Shown piece by piece: positions 27,091 through 37,140 of a stretch of 64,000 nucleotides of DNA. Made by a program: the position numbers and the translations under genes. Within the stretch, counting starts at the first letter, position 1; the number at the start of each line of letters is the position of its first letter. Under the pieces are notes generated by a model. It ran no database searches. It saw only the letters and a program-made list of their open reading frames with translations, and was not told the origin of the DNA. The stretch is from Acidimangrovimonas sediminis (GTDB taxonomy: Bacteria; Pseudomonadota; Alphaproteobacteria; Rhodobacterales; Rhodobacteraceae), in assembly GCF_002871005.1 (NCBI RefSeq), contig NZ_PHSN01000006.1:300745-364744 (forward strand), given 5' to 3'.

Positions 27091-28443
27091 ATGACGATGC
27101 CTGATGACGCGCCGCGCGCGCCCCTCACCTCAGCCGAGGTGCGCGCCCTGTTCACCCCGCGGGCCCTGCGCGGCACCTGGCTGGAGATCGAGGCGGCGCT
27201 GGCCGAGACCCAGGCCGAGCTTGGCCTTATTCCGGCGGAGGCGGCGCAGGCGATCCGCGCCGTGGCCAGCTTCGACGTGATCGACGCCGAGGCGCTGGCG
27301 CGTGATATCGCCCGCACCCGGGCGCCCATCGTCTCGCTGGTGCGGGCGCTGGCCGAGGCAGCGGGCGACCCGGCGGGCGGTTACGTCCATTGGGGGGCGA
27401 CGACGCAGAATGTGATCCAGACCGGCCGGACAATGGCGATGAAGCGCGCGCACGGGGCATTCCTGGCGCGCTTCGACCGTGTGCTGGGACAGCTGGCCGA
27501 CATGGCCGAGCGCGAGGCGCGGACGCTGACCGTCGCGCGCACCAACCGGCGTCATGCGCTGCCGGTCACCTGGGGCTTCAAGCTGGCCGCCTGGATCGAG
27601 GAATGGCTGCGTCACCGGGACCGGCTGTCCGAGGCCGCCCCGCGCGTCTTCTGCGCGCAATGGGGGGGCGCCGTCGGGGCGATGCACGCGGTCGGGCCGC
27701 AGGGGGCGGCGCTCAACGCCCGCCTGTCCGCGCGGCTTGGCCTCGGGCACATGCGCGTGCCGTCCCGCGCGGCGCAGGACGGGACAGCGGAATACGTGAT
27801 GCTGATGGGCCTGTTCGGGGCCACCTGCGCCAAGATCGCGCGTGACCTCTTCACCCTCATGGCCGACGAGATCGACGAGGTGGCCGAGGACGTGGGTGAC
27901 GAGGTGGTCGGATCCTCGACCATGCCGCACAAGGTGAATTCCAAGATCGCGGTCGAGGCGATCGCGCTGGCGGCGCGGCTGCGTGCACAGGTGACCCTCG
28001 CCTTCGACGCCATGCAGCCCAGCCACGAGGGCGACGCGTCGTCGAGCCTGATGGTCGCACCGATGATCGCGGAGGTCTGTCCGCTGGCGGTGGAGCTTGC
28101 CGAAACGATGGAAGAGCTGTTCGCCGCCCTCCGACTGGATCCCGACCGCATGCGGCGCAACCTGGACCTGACCGGGGAATATGTGGCGTCGGAGAACCTG
28201 ATGATGGTGCTGGGCCCGGTGATCGGCCGCACTCGCGCGCATGACATCCTCCACCACGCCATCGCCGATGCAGGCGACGACCGGGCGCTCAGCGACAAGC
28301 TGCTTTCGCCCGGTGTCCTGCCGGCGGGGGTGGAGCCTGCGCAGGTCCGCGCCGCGCTCGATCCAGCCGCCTATGTCGGACAGAGCGTCGAGATGGCGCT
28401 GGAGATGGCCGACGTCGCGCGGCAGGTGCTGCGGACGCCCTGA
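27091..28443 (+). CDS. Fumarase/aspartase superfamily lyase of unknown substrate
   Basis: This 450-residue protein has the superfamily signature [10 protein letters not shown] (274-283) and the second region HWGATTQN (100-107). The region that usually reads T-H-x-Q here reads [14 protein letters not shown] (149-162), giving Asn152 and Arg154 where many members have His and Gln. The general resemblance is to adenylosuccinate lyase and 3-carboxymuconate cycloisomerase (PcaB). It starts 3 bases after the ABC ATPase stop, in the same operon as an amino-acid importer and a LysR regulator. It may split an imported N-substituted amino acid to fumarate and an amine, but that is inference; no pathway genes for protocatechuate are present. 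Confidence 0.85.
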   Translation: MTMPDDAPRAPLTSAEVRALFTPRALRGTWLEIEAALAETQAELGLIPAEAAQAIRAVASFDVIDAEALARDIARTRAPIVSLVRALAEAAGDPAGGYVHWGATTQNVIQTGRTMAMKRAHGAFLARFDRVLGQLADMAEREARTLTVARTNRRHALPVTWGFKLAAWIEEWLRHRDRLSEAAPRVFCAQWGGAVGAMHAVGPQGAALNARLSARLGLGHMRVPSRAAQDGTAEYVMLMGLFGATCAKIARDLFTLMADEIDEVAEDVGDEVVGSSTMPHKVNSKIAVEAIALAARLRAQVTLAFDAMQPSHEGDASSSLMVAPMIAEVCPLAVELAETMEELFAALRLDPDRMRRNLDLTGEYVASENLMMVLGPVIGRTRAHDILHHAIADAGDDRALSDKLLSPGVLPAGVEPAQVRAALDPAAYVGQSVEMALEMADVARQVLRTP

Positions 28444-28464
28444 GCGCGAGGTGTATCCATGCAA

Positions 28465-28494
28465 AAGGCCCGCCGGTTGTGGCGGGCCTTCGCA
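28465..28494 (-). terminator. Terminator between lyase and etfA genes
   Basis: AAGGCCCGCC / GGCGGGCCTT stem (28465-28474 / 28481-28490) with a 6-base loop. On the minus strand it is followed by TTTTG, so it fits an intrinsic terminator for etfBA; it also sits 21 bases after the lyase stop. Confidence 0.75.
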
Positions 28495-28512
28495 TGTTCT
28501 GGCGCCTTGGCC

Positions 28513-29439
28513 TCAGAGCTTTTCGATCAGCTCCGGGACGGCGGTGAAGAGGTCGGCGACCAGGCCGTAATCGGCGACTTGGAAGATCGGCGCCTCTTCG
28601 TCCTTGTTGATCGCGACGATGACCTTGGAATCCTTCATCCCGGCGAGGTGCTGGATCGCGCCCGAGATGCCGACGGCCACGTAAAGCTCCGGCGCCACGA
28701 CCTTGCCGGTCTGCCCGACCTGCCAGTCGTTCGGGGCAAACCCGCTGTCGACCGCGGCGCGCGAGGCGCCAACGGCGGCGCCCAGCTTGTCGGCCAGCTT
28801 CTCGATCAGGTTGAAGTCTTCCTCCGACCCGACGCCGCGGCCGCCCGAGACGACGATGCCCGCCGAGGTCAGTTCGGGGCGATCCGAGGCCGCCACCTTG
28901 TCTTCGACCCATTCGGACAGGCCGGGGTTCTCGGCCGCGCCGATGGTCTCGACCGTGGCCGAACCGCCTTGGCCCGCCGCGTCGAAGGTCGAGGTGCGGA
29001 TCGAGACGACCTTCACCTTGTCCGACGATTTCACCGTCTGGATCGCGTTGCCCGCGTAGATCGGGCGCTCGAACGTGTCGGCGTCGACCACGCCCGAGAC
29101 ATCCGAGATCACCATCACGTCCAGAAGCGCCGCCACGCGGGGCAGCACGTTCTTGGCGTCGGTGGTCGCAGGCGCCACGATGTGGCTGTAATCACCAGCA
29201 AGCGACACGATCAGCGCGGCGGTGGGTTCGGCCAGACGATGGCCGAGCGAGGCATCCTCGGCGCAGAGCACCTTGGCCACGCCGTCGATCTTGGCGGCCT
29301 CGGCGGCGGCATCTGCCGCATGGGCGCCTGCGCAAAGCACCGTCACGTCGCCCAGGGATTTGCAGGCCGAGACGGCCTTGGCGGTGGCATCGACCGACAG
29401 CGTGCCGTCGTTGACTTCGCCCAGCAGAAGAACAGCCAT
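28513..29439 (-). CDS. etfA: Electron transfer flavoprotein alpha subunit
   Basis: This 308-residue FAD-binding subunit pairs with EtfB to pass electrons from acyl-CoA dehydrogenases to the quinone pool. The C-terminal FAD domain shows [32 protein letters not shown] and IQHLAGM. ATG 29439 shares its A with the etfB stop; the frame extends to 29676 but is not conserved there. It is the second gene of etfBA and is followed by an intrinsic terminator. Confidence 0.97.
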   Translation of the reverse strand: MAVLLLGEVNDGTLSVDATAKAVSACKSLGDVTVLCAGAHAADAAAEAAKIDGVAKVLCAEDASLGHRLAEPTAALIVSLAGDYSHIVAPATTDAKNVLPRVAALLDVMVISDVSGVVDADTFERPIYAGNAIQTVKSSDKVKVVSIRTSTFDAAGQGGSATVETIGAAENPGLSEWVEDKVAASDRPELTSAGIVVSGGRGVGSEEDFNLIEKLADKLGAAVGASRAAVDSGFAPNDWQVGQTGKVVAPELYVAVGISGAIQHLAGMKDSKVIVAINKDEEAPIFQVADYGLVADLFTAVPELIEKL

Positions 29440-30200
29440 CAGATCACCCCCGCTTCGTCTTTCAGTTTCTTGATCAGCTCGTCGACCGACTCGACCTTGA
29501 TGCCCGCCTTGCGGCCCTCGGGCTCGGTGGTCTTCACCACGGTCAGGCGCGGCGTCACGTCGACACCCAGATCGGCCGCGGTCTTCTCGTCCAGCGGCTT
29601 CTTCTTGGCCTTCATGATGTTCGGCAGCGAGGCATAGCGCGGCTCGTTCAGGCGCAAATCGACGGTGACGACGCAAGGCATCTTCACCTTGATCGTCTGC
29701 AGGCCGCCATCGACTTCGCGCGTGACCGAGGCGCTGTCGCCCTCGATCTCCAGCTTCGACGCGAAGGTCGCCTGGGACCAGCCCAGAAGCGCCGACAGCA
29801 TCTGCCCGGTCGCGTTCATGTCGTTGTCGATCGCCTGCTTGCCGGCCAGCACGAGGCCCGGCTGTTCCTCGTCGATCACCGCCTTGAGGATCTTGGCGAC
29901 CGCCAGCGGCTCGATGTCCTGGTGCACGTCATCGGCGGCGACCACGAGGATCGCGCGGTCGGCGCCCATCGCCAGCGCGGTGCGCAGCGTCTCCTGCGCC
30001 TGCTTGACGCCGATCGAGACCACGACGACCTCTTCCGCCGCGCCCTTTTCCTTCAGACGGATCGCCTCTTCCACCGCGATCTCGTCGAAGGGGTTCATCG
30101 ACATCTTCACGTTGGCCAGATCGACACCCGATCCGTCCGCCTTCACGCGGACCTTCACGTTGTAGTCGATCACCCGCTTCACAGGCACCAGTACCTTCAT
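29439..30200 (-). CDS. etfB: Electron transfer flavoprotein beta subunit
   Basis: This 253-residue AMP-binding subunit shows [58 protein letters not shown] and the [15 protein letters not shown] recognition loop, all typical. ATG 30200 was chosen because the frame upstream (to 30401) is not conserved. It is followed by etfA with a 1-base overlap. The 151-base gap to the adenosyltransferase gene probably holds a promoter. Confidence 0.97.
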   Translation of the reverse strand: MKVLVPVKRVIDYNVKVRVKADGSGVDLANVKMSMNPFDEIAVEEAIRLKEKGAAEEVVVVSIGVKQAQETLRTALAMGADRAILVVAADDVHQDIEPLAVAKILKAVIDEEQPGLVLAGKQAIDNDMNATGQMLSALLGWSQATFASKLEIEGDSASVTREVDGGLQTIKVKMPCVVTVDLRLNEPRYASLPNIMKAKKKPLDEKTAADLGVDVTPRLTVVKTTEPEGRKAGIKVESVDELIKKLKDEAGVI

Positions 30201-30351
30201 CGGCCAGTCTCTCCCTTTTGCGGCGCCCGCGGGACGCGGGCCATTCAAGCTCAGTTGGGTAAGTAACGTCTCGCGGGACGGGAAAACAGGGCAAAACCGA
30301 CAATTGGCCGCGATCCGACGTCGCGTTTTCCGGGCGCGAGATGGGTTTGCG

Positions 30352-30924
30352 CTAACGCGTGGCGCCGGGAACCCACAGCACGTCGGCCGTGCCGTCGTCA
30401 TTGGCGATGCGGGCGGCGACGAAGAACCAGTCGGACAGGCGGTTGAGGTATTTCACCGCCTCGGGGTTCACGTCCTCGGCCAGCGAAAGCTCCACCGCCA
30501 GCCGTTCGGCCCGGCGGCTGACGGTGCGGCAGAGGTGAAGATGCGCGGCCAGCGGGCTGCCGCCGGGCAGGATGAAACTGCGCAGCGGAGTGAGGCGGGC
30601 GTTCATGGCGTCGATCTCGGTCTCCAGCCGGTCGACCTGGCTCGCGACCATGCGCAGCGGCGTGTATTCGGCCTCGTGGTCCTTTTCGCGGTTCGGGCGG
30701 CAGAGATCGGCGCCGAGATCGAAAAGCTCGTTCTGGATGCGGGCGAGGCTCGCGTCCATCTCGCCATCCGCGTGCAGACGCGCCATGCCGACGGTGGCGT
30801 TGGTCTCGTCCACCGTGCCATAGGCTTCGACCCGGGCCGAGGGCTTGGGCACGCGCGAACCGTCGCCAAGCGCGGTCAGGCCCTTGTCGCCGGTTCTGGT
30901 GTAGATCTTGGACAGGACGACCAT
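30352..30924 (-). CDS. Cob(I)alamin adenosyltransferase, PduO type
   Basis: This 190-residue enzyme transfers adenosyl from ATP to cob(I)alamin to make adenosylcobalamin, used by methylmalonyl-CoA and ethylmalonyl-CoA mutases. [20 protein letters not shown] is the ATP-binding N-terminal motif; [13 protein letters not shown] is the C-terminal signature, preceded by a variant [12 protein letters not shown] 30924 shares 1 base with the stop of the small HIG1 gene upstream. The neighbouring etfBA fits a link to acyl-CoA metabolism. Confidence 0.93.
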   Translation of the reverse strand: MVVLSKIYTRTGDKGLTALGDGSRVPKPSARVEAYGTVDETNATVGMARLHADGEMDASLARIQNELFDLGADLCRPNREKDHEAEYTPLRMVASQVDRLETEIDAMNARLTPLRSFILPGGSPLAAHLHLCRTVSRRAERLAVELSLAEDVNPEAVKYLNRLSDWFFVAARIANDDGTADVLWVPGATR

Positions 30925-31130
30925 CAGCTTCCTCCGCGGCGGATCAGGACGAAGACGAGGATCAGCGCCACCGCGACCGCCTGCGCGATGATGCGCCATC
31001 GCATGATCCGGTTGGCGTTGCGGCGATTGAAGTCGCCACCGCGGCCAAAGCTTCCGACGCCGAACATCAGGATGCCGAGGACGGCGACCAGCGCGAGGGC
31101 GACGACGAGAAACAGCGGATCGTGCAGCAT
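30924..31130 (-). CDS. HIG1 domain-like twin-transmembrane small protein
   Basis: This 68-residue protein has two hydrophobic helices, PLFLVVALALVAVLGILMFG and AQAVAVALILVFVLI, joined by a basic loop with FGRGGDFNRRNANRIMRWR. The RxxNxxMRWR-type loop matches the hypoxia-induced HIG1 family. In mitochondria these proteins associate with respiratory supercomplexes; in Rhodobacteraceae a small factor of this kind is reported with cytochrome c oxidase. It overlaps the adenosyltransferase gene by 1 base, so the two are one transcript. Confidence 0.8.
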   Translation of the reverse strand: MLHDPLFLVVALALVAVLGILMFGVGSFGRGGDFNRRNANRIMRWRIIAQAVAVALILVFVLIRRGGS

Positions 31131-31313
31131 GGTCCTGCCTCCGAGATTTGGCAGCCTTGTAACGTGGTCTCGGCCGAAAGTCCCGGGGGAAAAGCCGGGC
31201 GCGTAGCGGGAAGGGGGGCGGGCCGGGGGATGGAAGGCGGAGGGAGGGGGCCTTTCCCTCGCCGCCGCGTTGCGGCAAAGCTGGGCCGACCCGCCACAGG
31301 AAAGACCCCCGCC

Positions 31314-32222
31314 GTGCTCCTCCTCACGATCTGGCCGCTCTTCGGGCTGATCTGCCTTGGCTTCGTGCTGTCACGGAAGGGGTTCCCCGACCCGGGATTC
31401 TGGCCCGCGGCCGAACGGTTCAACTATTTCGTGCTGTTTCCCTCGCTGCTGGTGGCAAGCCTCGTGCATGCCCCGGTCCACGATCCCGCGGTCCTGCGGC
31501 TGGGCGGGGCGACGGGGGTGACGATCCTCCTCGCCACCGCGCTCCTCAGCCTGGGGCGCCGGCTGCGGCGGGCCCCGGCGGCACGTTATGGGCCGGCGGT
31601 GCAGGGGGTGGTGCGGTTCAACACCTATCTCGGGCTTGCGATCACGACGGCGCTTCTCGGCACCCTCGGCGTGTCGCGCGCGGCGATCGTGCTGGCGGTG
31701 GCGGTGCCGGTGGTCAACGTGATCTCGATCGTCGCGCTGACCGGGGCGGGGGCCGCGCGGCACCCGCGGGTGCTGATCGTCACCATGCTGCGCAACCCGC
31801 TGATCCTGGCCTGCATCCTGGGGATCGCGCTGGCGCTGATCGGAACCGGGCTGCCCTTTGGGATCGAACGGTTCCTGCGGCTGCTGGCGCAGGGGAGCCT
31901 GCCTCTGGGCCTTCTGTGCGTGGGGGCGGCGCTGCAACCCGCGGCGTTGGGGCGCGACGTGCTGGCGCTGGGGGGCAACGCGGCGCTCAGGCTTCTGGCG
32001 ATGCCGGCGCTGGCGGCGGCGGTGGCCTGGGGCTTTCACCTCGACGGGACCGAGGCGCTGGTATTGGTGATCTTTTCGGCCATCCCGACGGCGCCGACGG
32101 CCTATGTGCTGACCCGGCAGCTTGGTGGCGACGGGACGTTCATGGCCGGGCTGGTGACGTTGCAGACCGTGGCCGCGCTGGTGACGATCCCGCTGGTTCT
32201 GGTGCTCGCCGGGGTACGGTAG
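31314..32222 (+). CDS. AEC-family (auxin efflux carrier-like) transporter
   Basis: This 302-residue inner-membrane protein has about ten hydrophobic segments. Typical blocks are FNYFVLFPSLLVASL near the start, NTYLGLAITTALLG, RNPLILACILG and IFSAIPTAPTAYVLTRQLGGD. I prefer the GTG at 31314 (preceded by AGGAAAG) because the protein then starts directly in TM1; the ATG at 31122 would add 64 low-complexity residues. Bacterial AEC proteins move carboxylates or other small solutes; the substrate is unknown. It appears monocistronic. Confidence 0.85.
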   Translation: MLLLTIWPLFGLICLGFVLSRKGFPDPGFWPAAERFNYFVLFPSLLVASLVHAPVHDPAVLRLGGATGVTILLATALLSLGRRLRRAPAARYGPAVQGVVRFNTYLGLAITTALLGTLGVSRAAIVLAVAVPVVNVISIVALTGAGAARHPRVLIVTMLRNPLILACILGIALALIGTGLPFGIERFLRLLAQGSLPLGLLCVGAALQPAALGRDVLALGGNAALRLLAMPALAAAVAWGFHLDGTEALVLVIFSAIPTAPTAYVLTRQLGGDGTFMAGLVTLQTVAALVTIPLVLVLAGVR

Positions 32223-32272
32223 GGAGCGCGACGGGGCGGGTTCCCCGAAAGCGTCCGGCGGTCTGCTTCCGC

Positions 32273-33106
32273 TCAGCCCCGCGATACCACCCAGTCGATG
32301 AAGCGCGAGGATCCGACCCGGCGCAACGCGCCCATCAGGTAGGTGGGCGTCGTCACGTAGTAGCGCGGGCGCGGGTTCGGCACCTCGAGCGCACGCGCGA
32401 GTTTCGCGGTCACCGCCGCGGCCGGCAGTTCGAACGTGTCGGGCTTGTCCTTCGCCTCATAGAGCCGCTTGAGAAGGCTCTCCTCGTACTGGTCGCGGCG
32501 GGCCGAGGCGCGCCAGTCGATCCAGCGTTCGAAATGCGGGATGGAGTTGGCGCGGATGCGCGAGGTGATCGGGCCCGGTTCGACCAGGATCACTTTGATG
32601 GGGGTGTCGCGCATCTCCAGCCGCAGGGTATCGGTCAGCCCCTCCAGCGCGAACTTGGTCGCGACATAGGCGCCACGCCACTTGATCGGCACGAGGCCGA
32701 GAACGGAGGAACAGTTGACGATACGCCCGTGACCCTGTGCGCGCATCACCGGGATCACCCGGCGGGTCAGGTCGTGAACGCCGAAGAGGTTGGTTTCGAA
32801 GATTTCCCGCAGCGCGCCGCGGGGCAGGTCCTCGACCGCGCCGGGGCAGGCGAAGGCGCCGTTGTTGTAGAGCGCGTCGAGCGTGCCACCGGTGCGGGAG
32901 AGGCCCTCGGCCAGGGCCGTTTCGATGCTCTCCTCGGAGGCATAGTCCAGCACGAAGCTTTCAAGCCCCTCGTCACGCAGGCGCGCGCAATCCGCCTCGG
33001 CCCGGCAGGTGGCAAAGACGCGCCAGCCGCGCGCCTTCAGCCCGTGGGCCGCGTCGTAGCCGATGCCCGACGAACAGCCGGTGATGAGAATGGATTTCCG
33101 TGTCAT
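32273..33106 (-). CDS. Short-chain dehydrogenase/reductase
   Basis: This 277-residue NAD(P)-dependent oxidoreductase of the classical SDR type has ITGCSSGIG (cofactor), NNGA, a catalytic Ser in NCSSVLG, and YVATK (Tyr and Lys). The C-terminal region with ALEVPNPRPRYYVTTPTYL resembles retinol/steroid-type SDRs of proteobacteria. The substrate is unknown. It is monocistronic; a 50-base gap separates its stop from the convergent AEC gene. Confidence 0.9.
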   Translation of the reverse strand: MTRKSILITGCSSGIGYDAAHGLKARGWRVFATCRAEADCARLRDEGLESFVLDYASEESIETALAEGLSRTGGTLDALYNNGAFACPGAVEDLPRGALREIFETNLFGVHDLTRRVIPVMRAQGHGRIVNCSSVLGLVPIKWRGAYVATKFALEGLTDTLRLEMRDTPIKVILVEPGPITSRIRANSIPHFERWIDWRASARRDQYEESLLKRLYEAKDKPDTFELPAAAVTAKLARALEVPNPRPRYYVTTPTYLMGALRRVGSSRFIDWVVSRG

Positions 33107-33175
33107 GCCGTCCCGATACCCTGCCCGGGACGGTGATCGCGCGAAACCGGCGGCAGGGCCAGAGGTTTCCGGCCG

Positions 33176-33661
33176 TTACTCTGCCTTGTCGGTCGATTCG
33201 GCGTTCAGAAGGCCGAAATTCTGTGCCCCGATCTCGTCATGCAGCGCGATCTGGGTCTCGAGGAAGTCGACGTGGCCCTCTTCGTCCTGCAGCAGTTCCT
33301 CGAACAGGCGCTGCGAAACGTAATCACCGACCTCGTTGCAATATTTGCGGGCCTCGGAATAGACCTTCACCGCCTCCAGCTCTCCGCCCAGGTCGCAGAC
33401 CATCGTCTCGCGGATGTTCTCGCCGATCTTCAGCGGGTTCAGGGTCTGCAGGTTCGGGTGACCCTCGAGAAAGATGATCCGGCCGATCAGCTTGTCGGCA
33501 TGGTTCATCTCTTCGATGCTTTCGGCGCGCGATTTCTTCGCCATCTTGCCGTAGCCCCAGTCTTCCTGAAGGCGGTAGTGCAGCCAGTACTGGCTTACCG
33601 CGGTCAGCTCCATCTTCAGCGCGGTGTTGAGGTATTCGATAACCTTCTTGTCGCCCTTCAT
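33176..33661 (-). CDS. bfr: Bacterioferritin
   Basis: This 161-residue subunit of the 24-mer iron store has every ferroxidase ligand: Glu18, Tyr25, Glu51, His54, Glu94, Glu127 and His130. Met52, the haem ligand, is in EEMNHADKL. Length and motifs are canonical. It lies 15 bases downstream of the bfd gene, the usual partner that reduces stored Fe(III). Iron control is likely, but I could not recognise a certain iron box. Confidence 0.97.
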   Translation of the reverse strand: MKGDKKVIEYLNTALKMELTAVSQYWLHYRLQEDWGYGKMAKKSRAESIEEMNHADKLIGRIIFLEGHPNLQTLNPLKIGENIRETMVCDLGGELEAVKVYSEARKYCNEVGDYVSQRLFEELLQDEEGHVDFLETQIALHDEIGAQNFGLLNAESTDKAE

Positions 33662-33676
33662 CTCGGGGTCCTTTCG

Positions 33677-33919
33677 TTAGGATTTGCCCGAGGCAGATTG
33701 CGCTCTGAGCGCACGCAATTCAACCGGCACGGCGAGGTTGTCGTTCGACCGCATCTCCTGCACGAAAAGTTTCACGCAACCGCCGCATTCCGCCTGCTTG
33801 CCGAGCGCCCGGTAGATCCGGCCCGGCGTGATCACGACACCCGGGTCCGACGCGCGCATCCAGTCGATGGCAGCGTGGATGTCGCGGTCGGTGATGTGCT
33901 GGCAGTGGCAGACGATCAT
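33677..33919 (-). CDS. bfd: Bacterioferritin-associated ferredoxin
   Basis: This 80-residue [2Fe-2S] protein has its four cysteines at Cys4, Cys6, Cys45 and Cys48 (CHC and CGGC). It passes electrons to bacterioferritin to release stored iron. It is the first gene of bfd-bfr. Upstream on the minus strand, a TTGACT lies about 60 bases before the ATG in a region shared with the divergent parC. Confidence 0.93.
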   Translation of the reverse strand: MIVCHCQHITDRDIHAAIDWMRASDPGVVITPGRIYRALGKQAECGGCVKLFVQEMRSNDNLAVPVELRALRAQSASGKS

Positions 33920-34040
33920 CAGGGGCCCCCTTGCATGACGGGGTATATCTGAGCGATTTGATCGGAAAAGTCAATTCCGAGCGTTTCACTTATGTATCTG
34001 TCCTATGGACCGGGACGCGGCGGCGCGGTACACCAGATCC

Positions 34041-36344
34041 ATGAGCGACACGACCGACGACCCCAATATCGGCCCCCAGGCCATCGCCGAGCCCCTGCGC
34101 CGCGCGATCGGCGAGCGGTATCTGACCTATGCGCTGTCCACGATCATGGACCGCGCCCTTCCGGATGCGCGCGACGGGATGAAGCCGGTGCACCGGCGAA
34201 TCCTCTATGCCATGCGCGAATTGCGCCTGTCGTCCTCGGGCGGGTTCCGCAAGTCGGCCAAGATCTCGGGCGACGTGATGGGGAACTATCACCCGCACGG
34301 CGACGCCGCGATCTACGACGCGATGGCGCGCCTCGCGCAGGATTTCAACGTCCGCTACCCGCTGGTCGACGGTCAGGGGAACTTCGGCAATATCGACGGG
34401 GACAACCCCGCCGCCAGCCGTTACACCGAGGCGCGGCTGACCGCGGCGGCCGAGGCGCTGATGCAGGGCCTCGACGAGAACGCAGTCGATTTTCGCCCGA
34501 ACTACGACGGCACGCTGTCGGAGCCCGCGGTTCTGCCTGCGGCGTTTCCGAACCTGCTGGCCAACGGGTCGAGCGGGATCGCGGTCGGCATGGCCACCAA
34601 CATCCCGCCGCACAATATCGGCGAGCTGGTCGAGGCCTGCCTTCACCTGATCAAGACGCCCGACGCCCGCGACGAGACGCTGGTGAACATGATCCCCGGC
34701 CCGGATTTCCCGACTGGCGGCGTCATCGTCGAACCGCGCGCGAATATCGTCGAGGCCTATCGCACCGGGCGCGGCGCTTTCCGTCTGCGCGCGCGCTGGC
34801 ATGTCGAGGATCTGGGTCGCGGCACCTGGCAGATCGTGGTGACCGAGATCCCGTACCAGGTGCAGAAATCGCGCCTGATCGAGAAGCTGGCCGAGCTGAT
34901 CCAGACCCGCAAGGTGCCCGTCTTCGGCGATGTCCGGGACGAAAGCGCCGATGACGTGCGTCTGATCATCGAACCCAAGTCGAAGAACGTCGATCCGGAA
35001 CTTCTGATGGGGATGCTGTTCCGCAACTCCGATCTCGAGGTGCGGTTCTCGCTCAACATGAACGTGCTGATCGACGGGCGGACGCCCAAGGTCTGCTCTC
35101 TCAAGGAGGTGCTGCGCGCCTTCCTTGACCACCGGCGCGACGTTTTGCAGCGGCGCTCCAAGCACCGGCTGGAAAAGATTGACCACCGGTTGGAGGTGCT
35201 CGCGGGCTTCATCACGGCCTTCCTCAACCTCGACCGGGTGATCGACATCATCCGCTATGACGAGGACCCGAAGGCCGCGCTGATGCGCGAGGACTGGACG
35301 CGCGAATTCGTCCGCGCCATGTCCGAGGCCGATTACGTTTCGCCGCCGGAAGGTCCGGGAGAGCTGACCGAGGTGCAGGCCGACGCCATCCTCAACATGC
35401 GGCTGCGCAGCTTGCGGCGGCTGGAGGAGATGGAGCTTCTGCGCGAGCAGGCCGCGCTGCGCGAGGAACGTTCCGGTCTGATGGCACTGCTCGGCGCCGA
35501 GGCGCTGCAATGGTCGAAGATCGCCGAGGAGCTGCGTGAGGTGCGCAAATCCTTCGGGAAGGACGCGCCGAACGGTGCGCGCCGCACCGATTTCGCCGAG
35601 GCCGGCGAGGTCGAGGAGGTACCGCTGGAGGCGATGATTGAGCGTGAGCCGGTCACGGTGGTCTGTTCGAAGATGGGTTGGATCCGCGCGATGAAGGGGC
35701 ATATCGCCCTCGATTCGGAGCTGAAGTTCAAGGACGGGGACGAGGGGCGGTTCATCTTCCACGCCGAGACGACCGACCGCCTGCTGATCTGCGGCACCAA
35801 CGGCCGGGTCTATACCGTGACGGCGGCGAATCTGCCGGGCGGGCGTGGCATGGGCGAACCGCTGCGCCTGATGATCGACCTTCCGAACGAGGCGGGAATC
35901 GTCGAGATCCTGATCCATCGGCCGGGCGACAAGCTTCTGGTGGCATCGACCGCCGGCGACGGCTTCCTCGTGCCCACGGACGAGGTGCTGGCGCAGACCC
36001 GTGCCGGCAAGGTGGTGCTGAACGTGAAGGACGACGTGAAGGCACATGTCTTCCGCAAGGCCACGGGCGACCATGTCGCGGTGGTGGGCGAGAACCGCAA
36101 GGTCCTCGTCTTCGCGATGGAGGAACTGCCCGAGATGGCGCGGGGCAAGGGCGTGCGGCTGCAGAAGTACAAGGATGGCGGTCTGTCGGACGCCACCACC
36201 TTCACGCTGGCCGACGGTCTGAGCTGGAAGGACCCGGCGGGCCGTACCCGGACCGAGACCGACCTTGCCGAGTGGCTGGGCAAGCGCGCCAGCGCAGGCC
36301 GCATGGCACCCCGCGGCTTCCCGCGCGACAACCGGTTCAACTGA
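34041..36344 (+). CDS. parC: DNA topoisomerase IV subunit A
   Basis: This 767-residue type IIA subunit decatenates daughter chromosomes together with ParE. The catalytic Tyr128 is in [11 protein letters not shown], and [13 protein letters not shown] (81-93) is the DNA-gate motif. At the position of E. coli ParC Ser80 this protein has Ala89, a state I believe is common in alphaproteobacteria. C-terminal beta-pinwheel repeats include GTNGRVYTV and [11 protein letters not shown]. Both ATG 34005 and 34041 are possible and neither has a clear Shine-Dalgarno; 34041 gives the usual N-terminus. It is divergent from bfd. Confidence 0.94.
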   Translation: MSDTTDDPNIGPQAIAEPLRRAIGERYLTYALSTIMDRALPDARDGMKPVHRRILYAMRELRLSSSGGFRKSAKISGDVMGNYHPHGDAAIYDAMARLAQDFNVRYPLVDGQGNFGNIDGDNPAASRYTEARLTAAAEALMQGLDENAVDFRPNYDGTLSEPAVLPAAFPNLLANGSSGIAVGMATNIPPHNIGELVEACLHLIKTPDARDETLVNMIPGPDFPTGGVIVEPRANIVEAYRTGRGAFRLRARWHVEDLGRGTWQIVVTEIPYQVQKSRLIEKLAELIQTRKVPVFGDVRDESADDVRLIIEPKSKNVDPELLMGMLFRNSDLEVRFSLNMNVLIDGRTPKVCSLKEVLRAFLDHRRDVLQRRSKHRLEKIDHRLEVLAGFITAFLNLDRVIDIIRYDEDPKAALMREDWTREFVRAMSEADYVSPPEGPGELTEVQADAILNMRLRSLRRLEEMELLREQAALREERSGLMALLGAEALQWSKIAEELREVRKSFGKDAPNGARRTDFAEAGEVEEVPLEAMIEREPVTVVCSKMGWIRAMKGHIALDSELKFKDGDEGRFIFHAETTDRLLICGTNGRVYTVTAANLPGGRGMGEPLRLMIDLPNEAGIVEILIHRPGDKLLVASTAGDGFLVPTDEVLAQTRAGKVVLNVKDDVKAHVFRKATGDHVAVVGENRKVLVFAMEELPEMARGKGVRLQKYKDGGLSDATTFTLADGLSWKDPAGRTRTETDLAEWLGKRASAGRMAPRGFPRDNRFN

Positions 36345-36366
36345 GCTTCCTTTCCGGCGGTCGATC

Positions 36367-36392
36367 CGGCCCGGCGATCCTTTGCCGGGCCG
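36367..36392 (+). terminator. parC terminator hairpin
   Basis: CGGCCCGGC / GCCGGGCCG stem with an 8-base loop (GATCCTTT), 23 bases after the parC stop. There is no T tract. Confidence 0.6.
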
Positions 36393-36517
36393 CGGTTCCG
36401 TCGAAGGGAACCGCCTTGCATCCGGCTGCGTTTGAGGGGCAAACCTTCGGTCGGATGGTCCGTCCGCGGGCCAAGAACGGGCGGTCGATCATGTCCGCCC
36501 CAAACGGGAGGATACCA

Positions 36518-36985
36518 ATGAAACTCGCCCTCATCGCCATTCCGCTTGCCTGCCTGTCGCTTGCCGGCTGCGTCGAAGATGGCAGCGGCCCATCCTATTC
36601 CAGCGCGCCGCCGGTGCAGCAGATGGACGTGCGGACCGGCACGATCGTCGGTGTGCGCAACGTCGAGGTGCAAACCCATGACGGCAATCGCGAAGCGGCG
36701 GGCACCCTCTTGGGCGCGGCTGCGGGCGGCCTGCTCGGCAACCAGTTCGGCAAGGGCGGCGGCAAGACCGCGGCGACCATCGTCGGCGTCGGTGCCGGTG
36801 CCGCGATCGGCAACAGCATGGCCAAGAGCGGCTCCAACAGCGTGAGCTACAGCCGGGCGTGGAGCGTGCGCCTCGATCACCGCATGGGCATGATCTCGGT
36901 CATCCAGGACGGCCGCAACCTGCGCGTCGGTGACCGCGTGCGCGTGATCGGCAACGGCAACAACGTCCACCTCGAGCATTACTGA
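36518..36985 (+). CDS. SlyB/Pcp-like glycine-zipper outer-membrane lipoprotein
   Basis: This 155-residue lipoprotein has a lipobox (LSLAGC, Cys18) and a glycine-zipper segment: GTLLGAAAGGLLGNQFGKGG, then ATIVGVGAGAAIGNSMAK. The C-terminal part ends in RVGDRVRVIGNGNNVHLEHY, the usual SlyB close. SlyB-type lipoproteins stabilise the outer membrane under stress. ATG 36518 follows GGGAGGA; an in-frame ATG at 36491 is less likely. It is followed by an intrinsic terminator with TTTT. Confidence 0.87.
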   Translation: MKLALIAIPLACLSLAGCVEDGSGPSYSSAPPVQQMDVRTGTIVGVRNVEVQTHDGNREAAGTLLGAAAGGLLGNQFGKGGGKTAATIVGVGAGAAIGNSMAKSGSNSVSYSRAWSVRLDHRMGMISVIQDGRNLRVGDRVRVIGNGNNVHLEHY

Positions 36986-37031
36986 CGCGCGCGCCCGGCG
37001 GTTCCCGAGCCGCCGGCCCATCGTCACGCAA

Positions 37032-37062
37032 GGCCCCGGCACCGCGGTGTCCGGGGTCTTTT
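37032..37062 (+). terminator. Intrinsic terminator of the glycine-zipper lipoprotein gene
   Basis: GGCCCCGGCACC pairs with GGTGTCCGGGGTC with one bulge, followed by TTTT at 37059-37062. It lies 46 bases after the stop. Confidence 0.8.
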
Positions 37063-37081
37063 CATGTGGCGAGGGGCGGAC

Positions 37082-37130
37082 CGGCGGGGGCGCTGCCCCC
37101 TGCACCCCCGGGATATTTGAGAGCAGAAAG
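37082..37130 (+). repeat. Dispersed hairpin-plus-tail element, copy B
   Basis: A GGGGGC-GCT-GCCCCC hairpin is followed by CCCCCGGGATATTTGAGAG and CAGAAAG. These 49 bases are identical to copy E at 61231-61279. It lies in sense orientation downstream of the glycine-zipper lipoprotein gene and its terminator. Confidence 0.85.
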
Positions 37131-37140
37131 ACGGAAGCGG

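Noticed and set aside
31122..31313. Long N-terminal extension of the AEC transporter from ATG 31122
   Set aside because: The added 64 residues are Gly/Arg-rich low complexity and overlap the HIG1 gene promoter; GTG 31314 begins directly at the first membrane helix.
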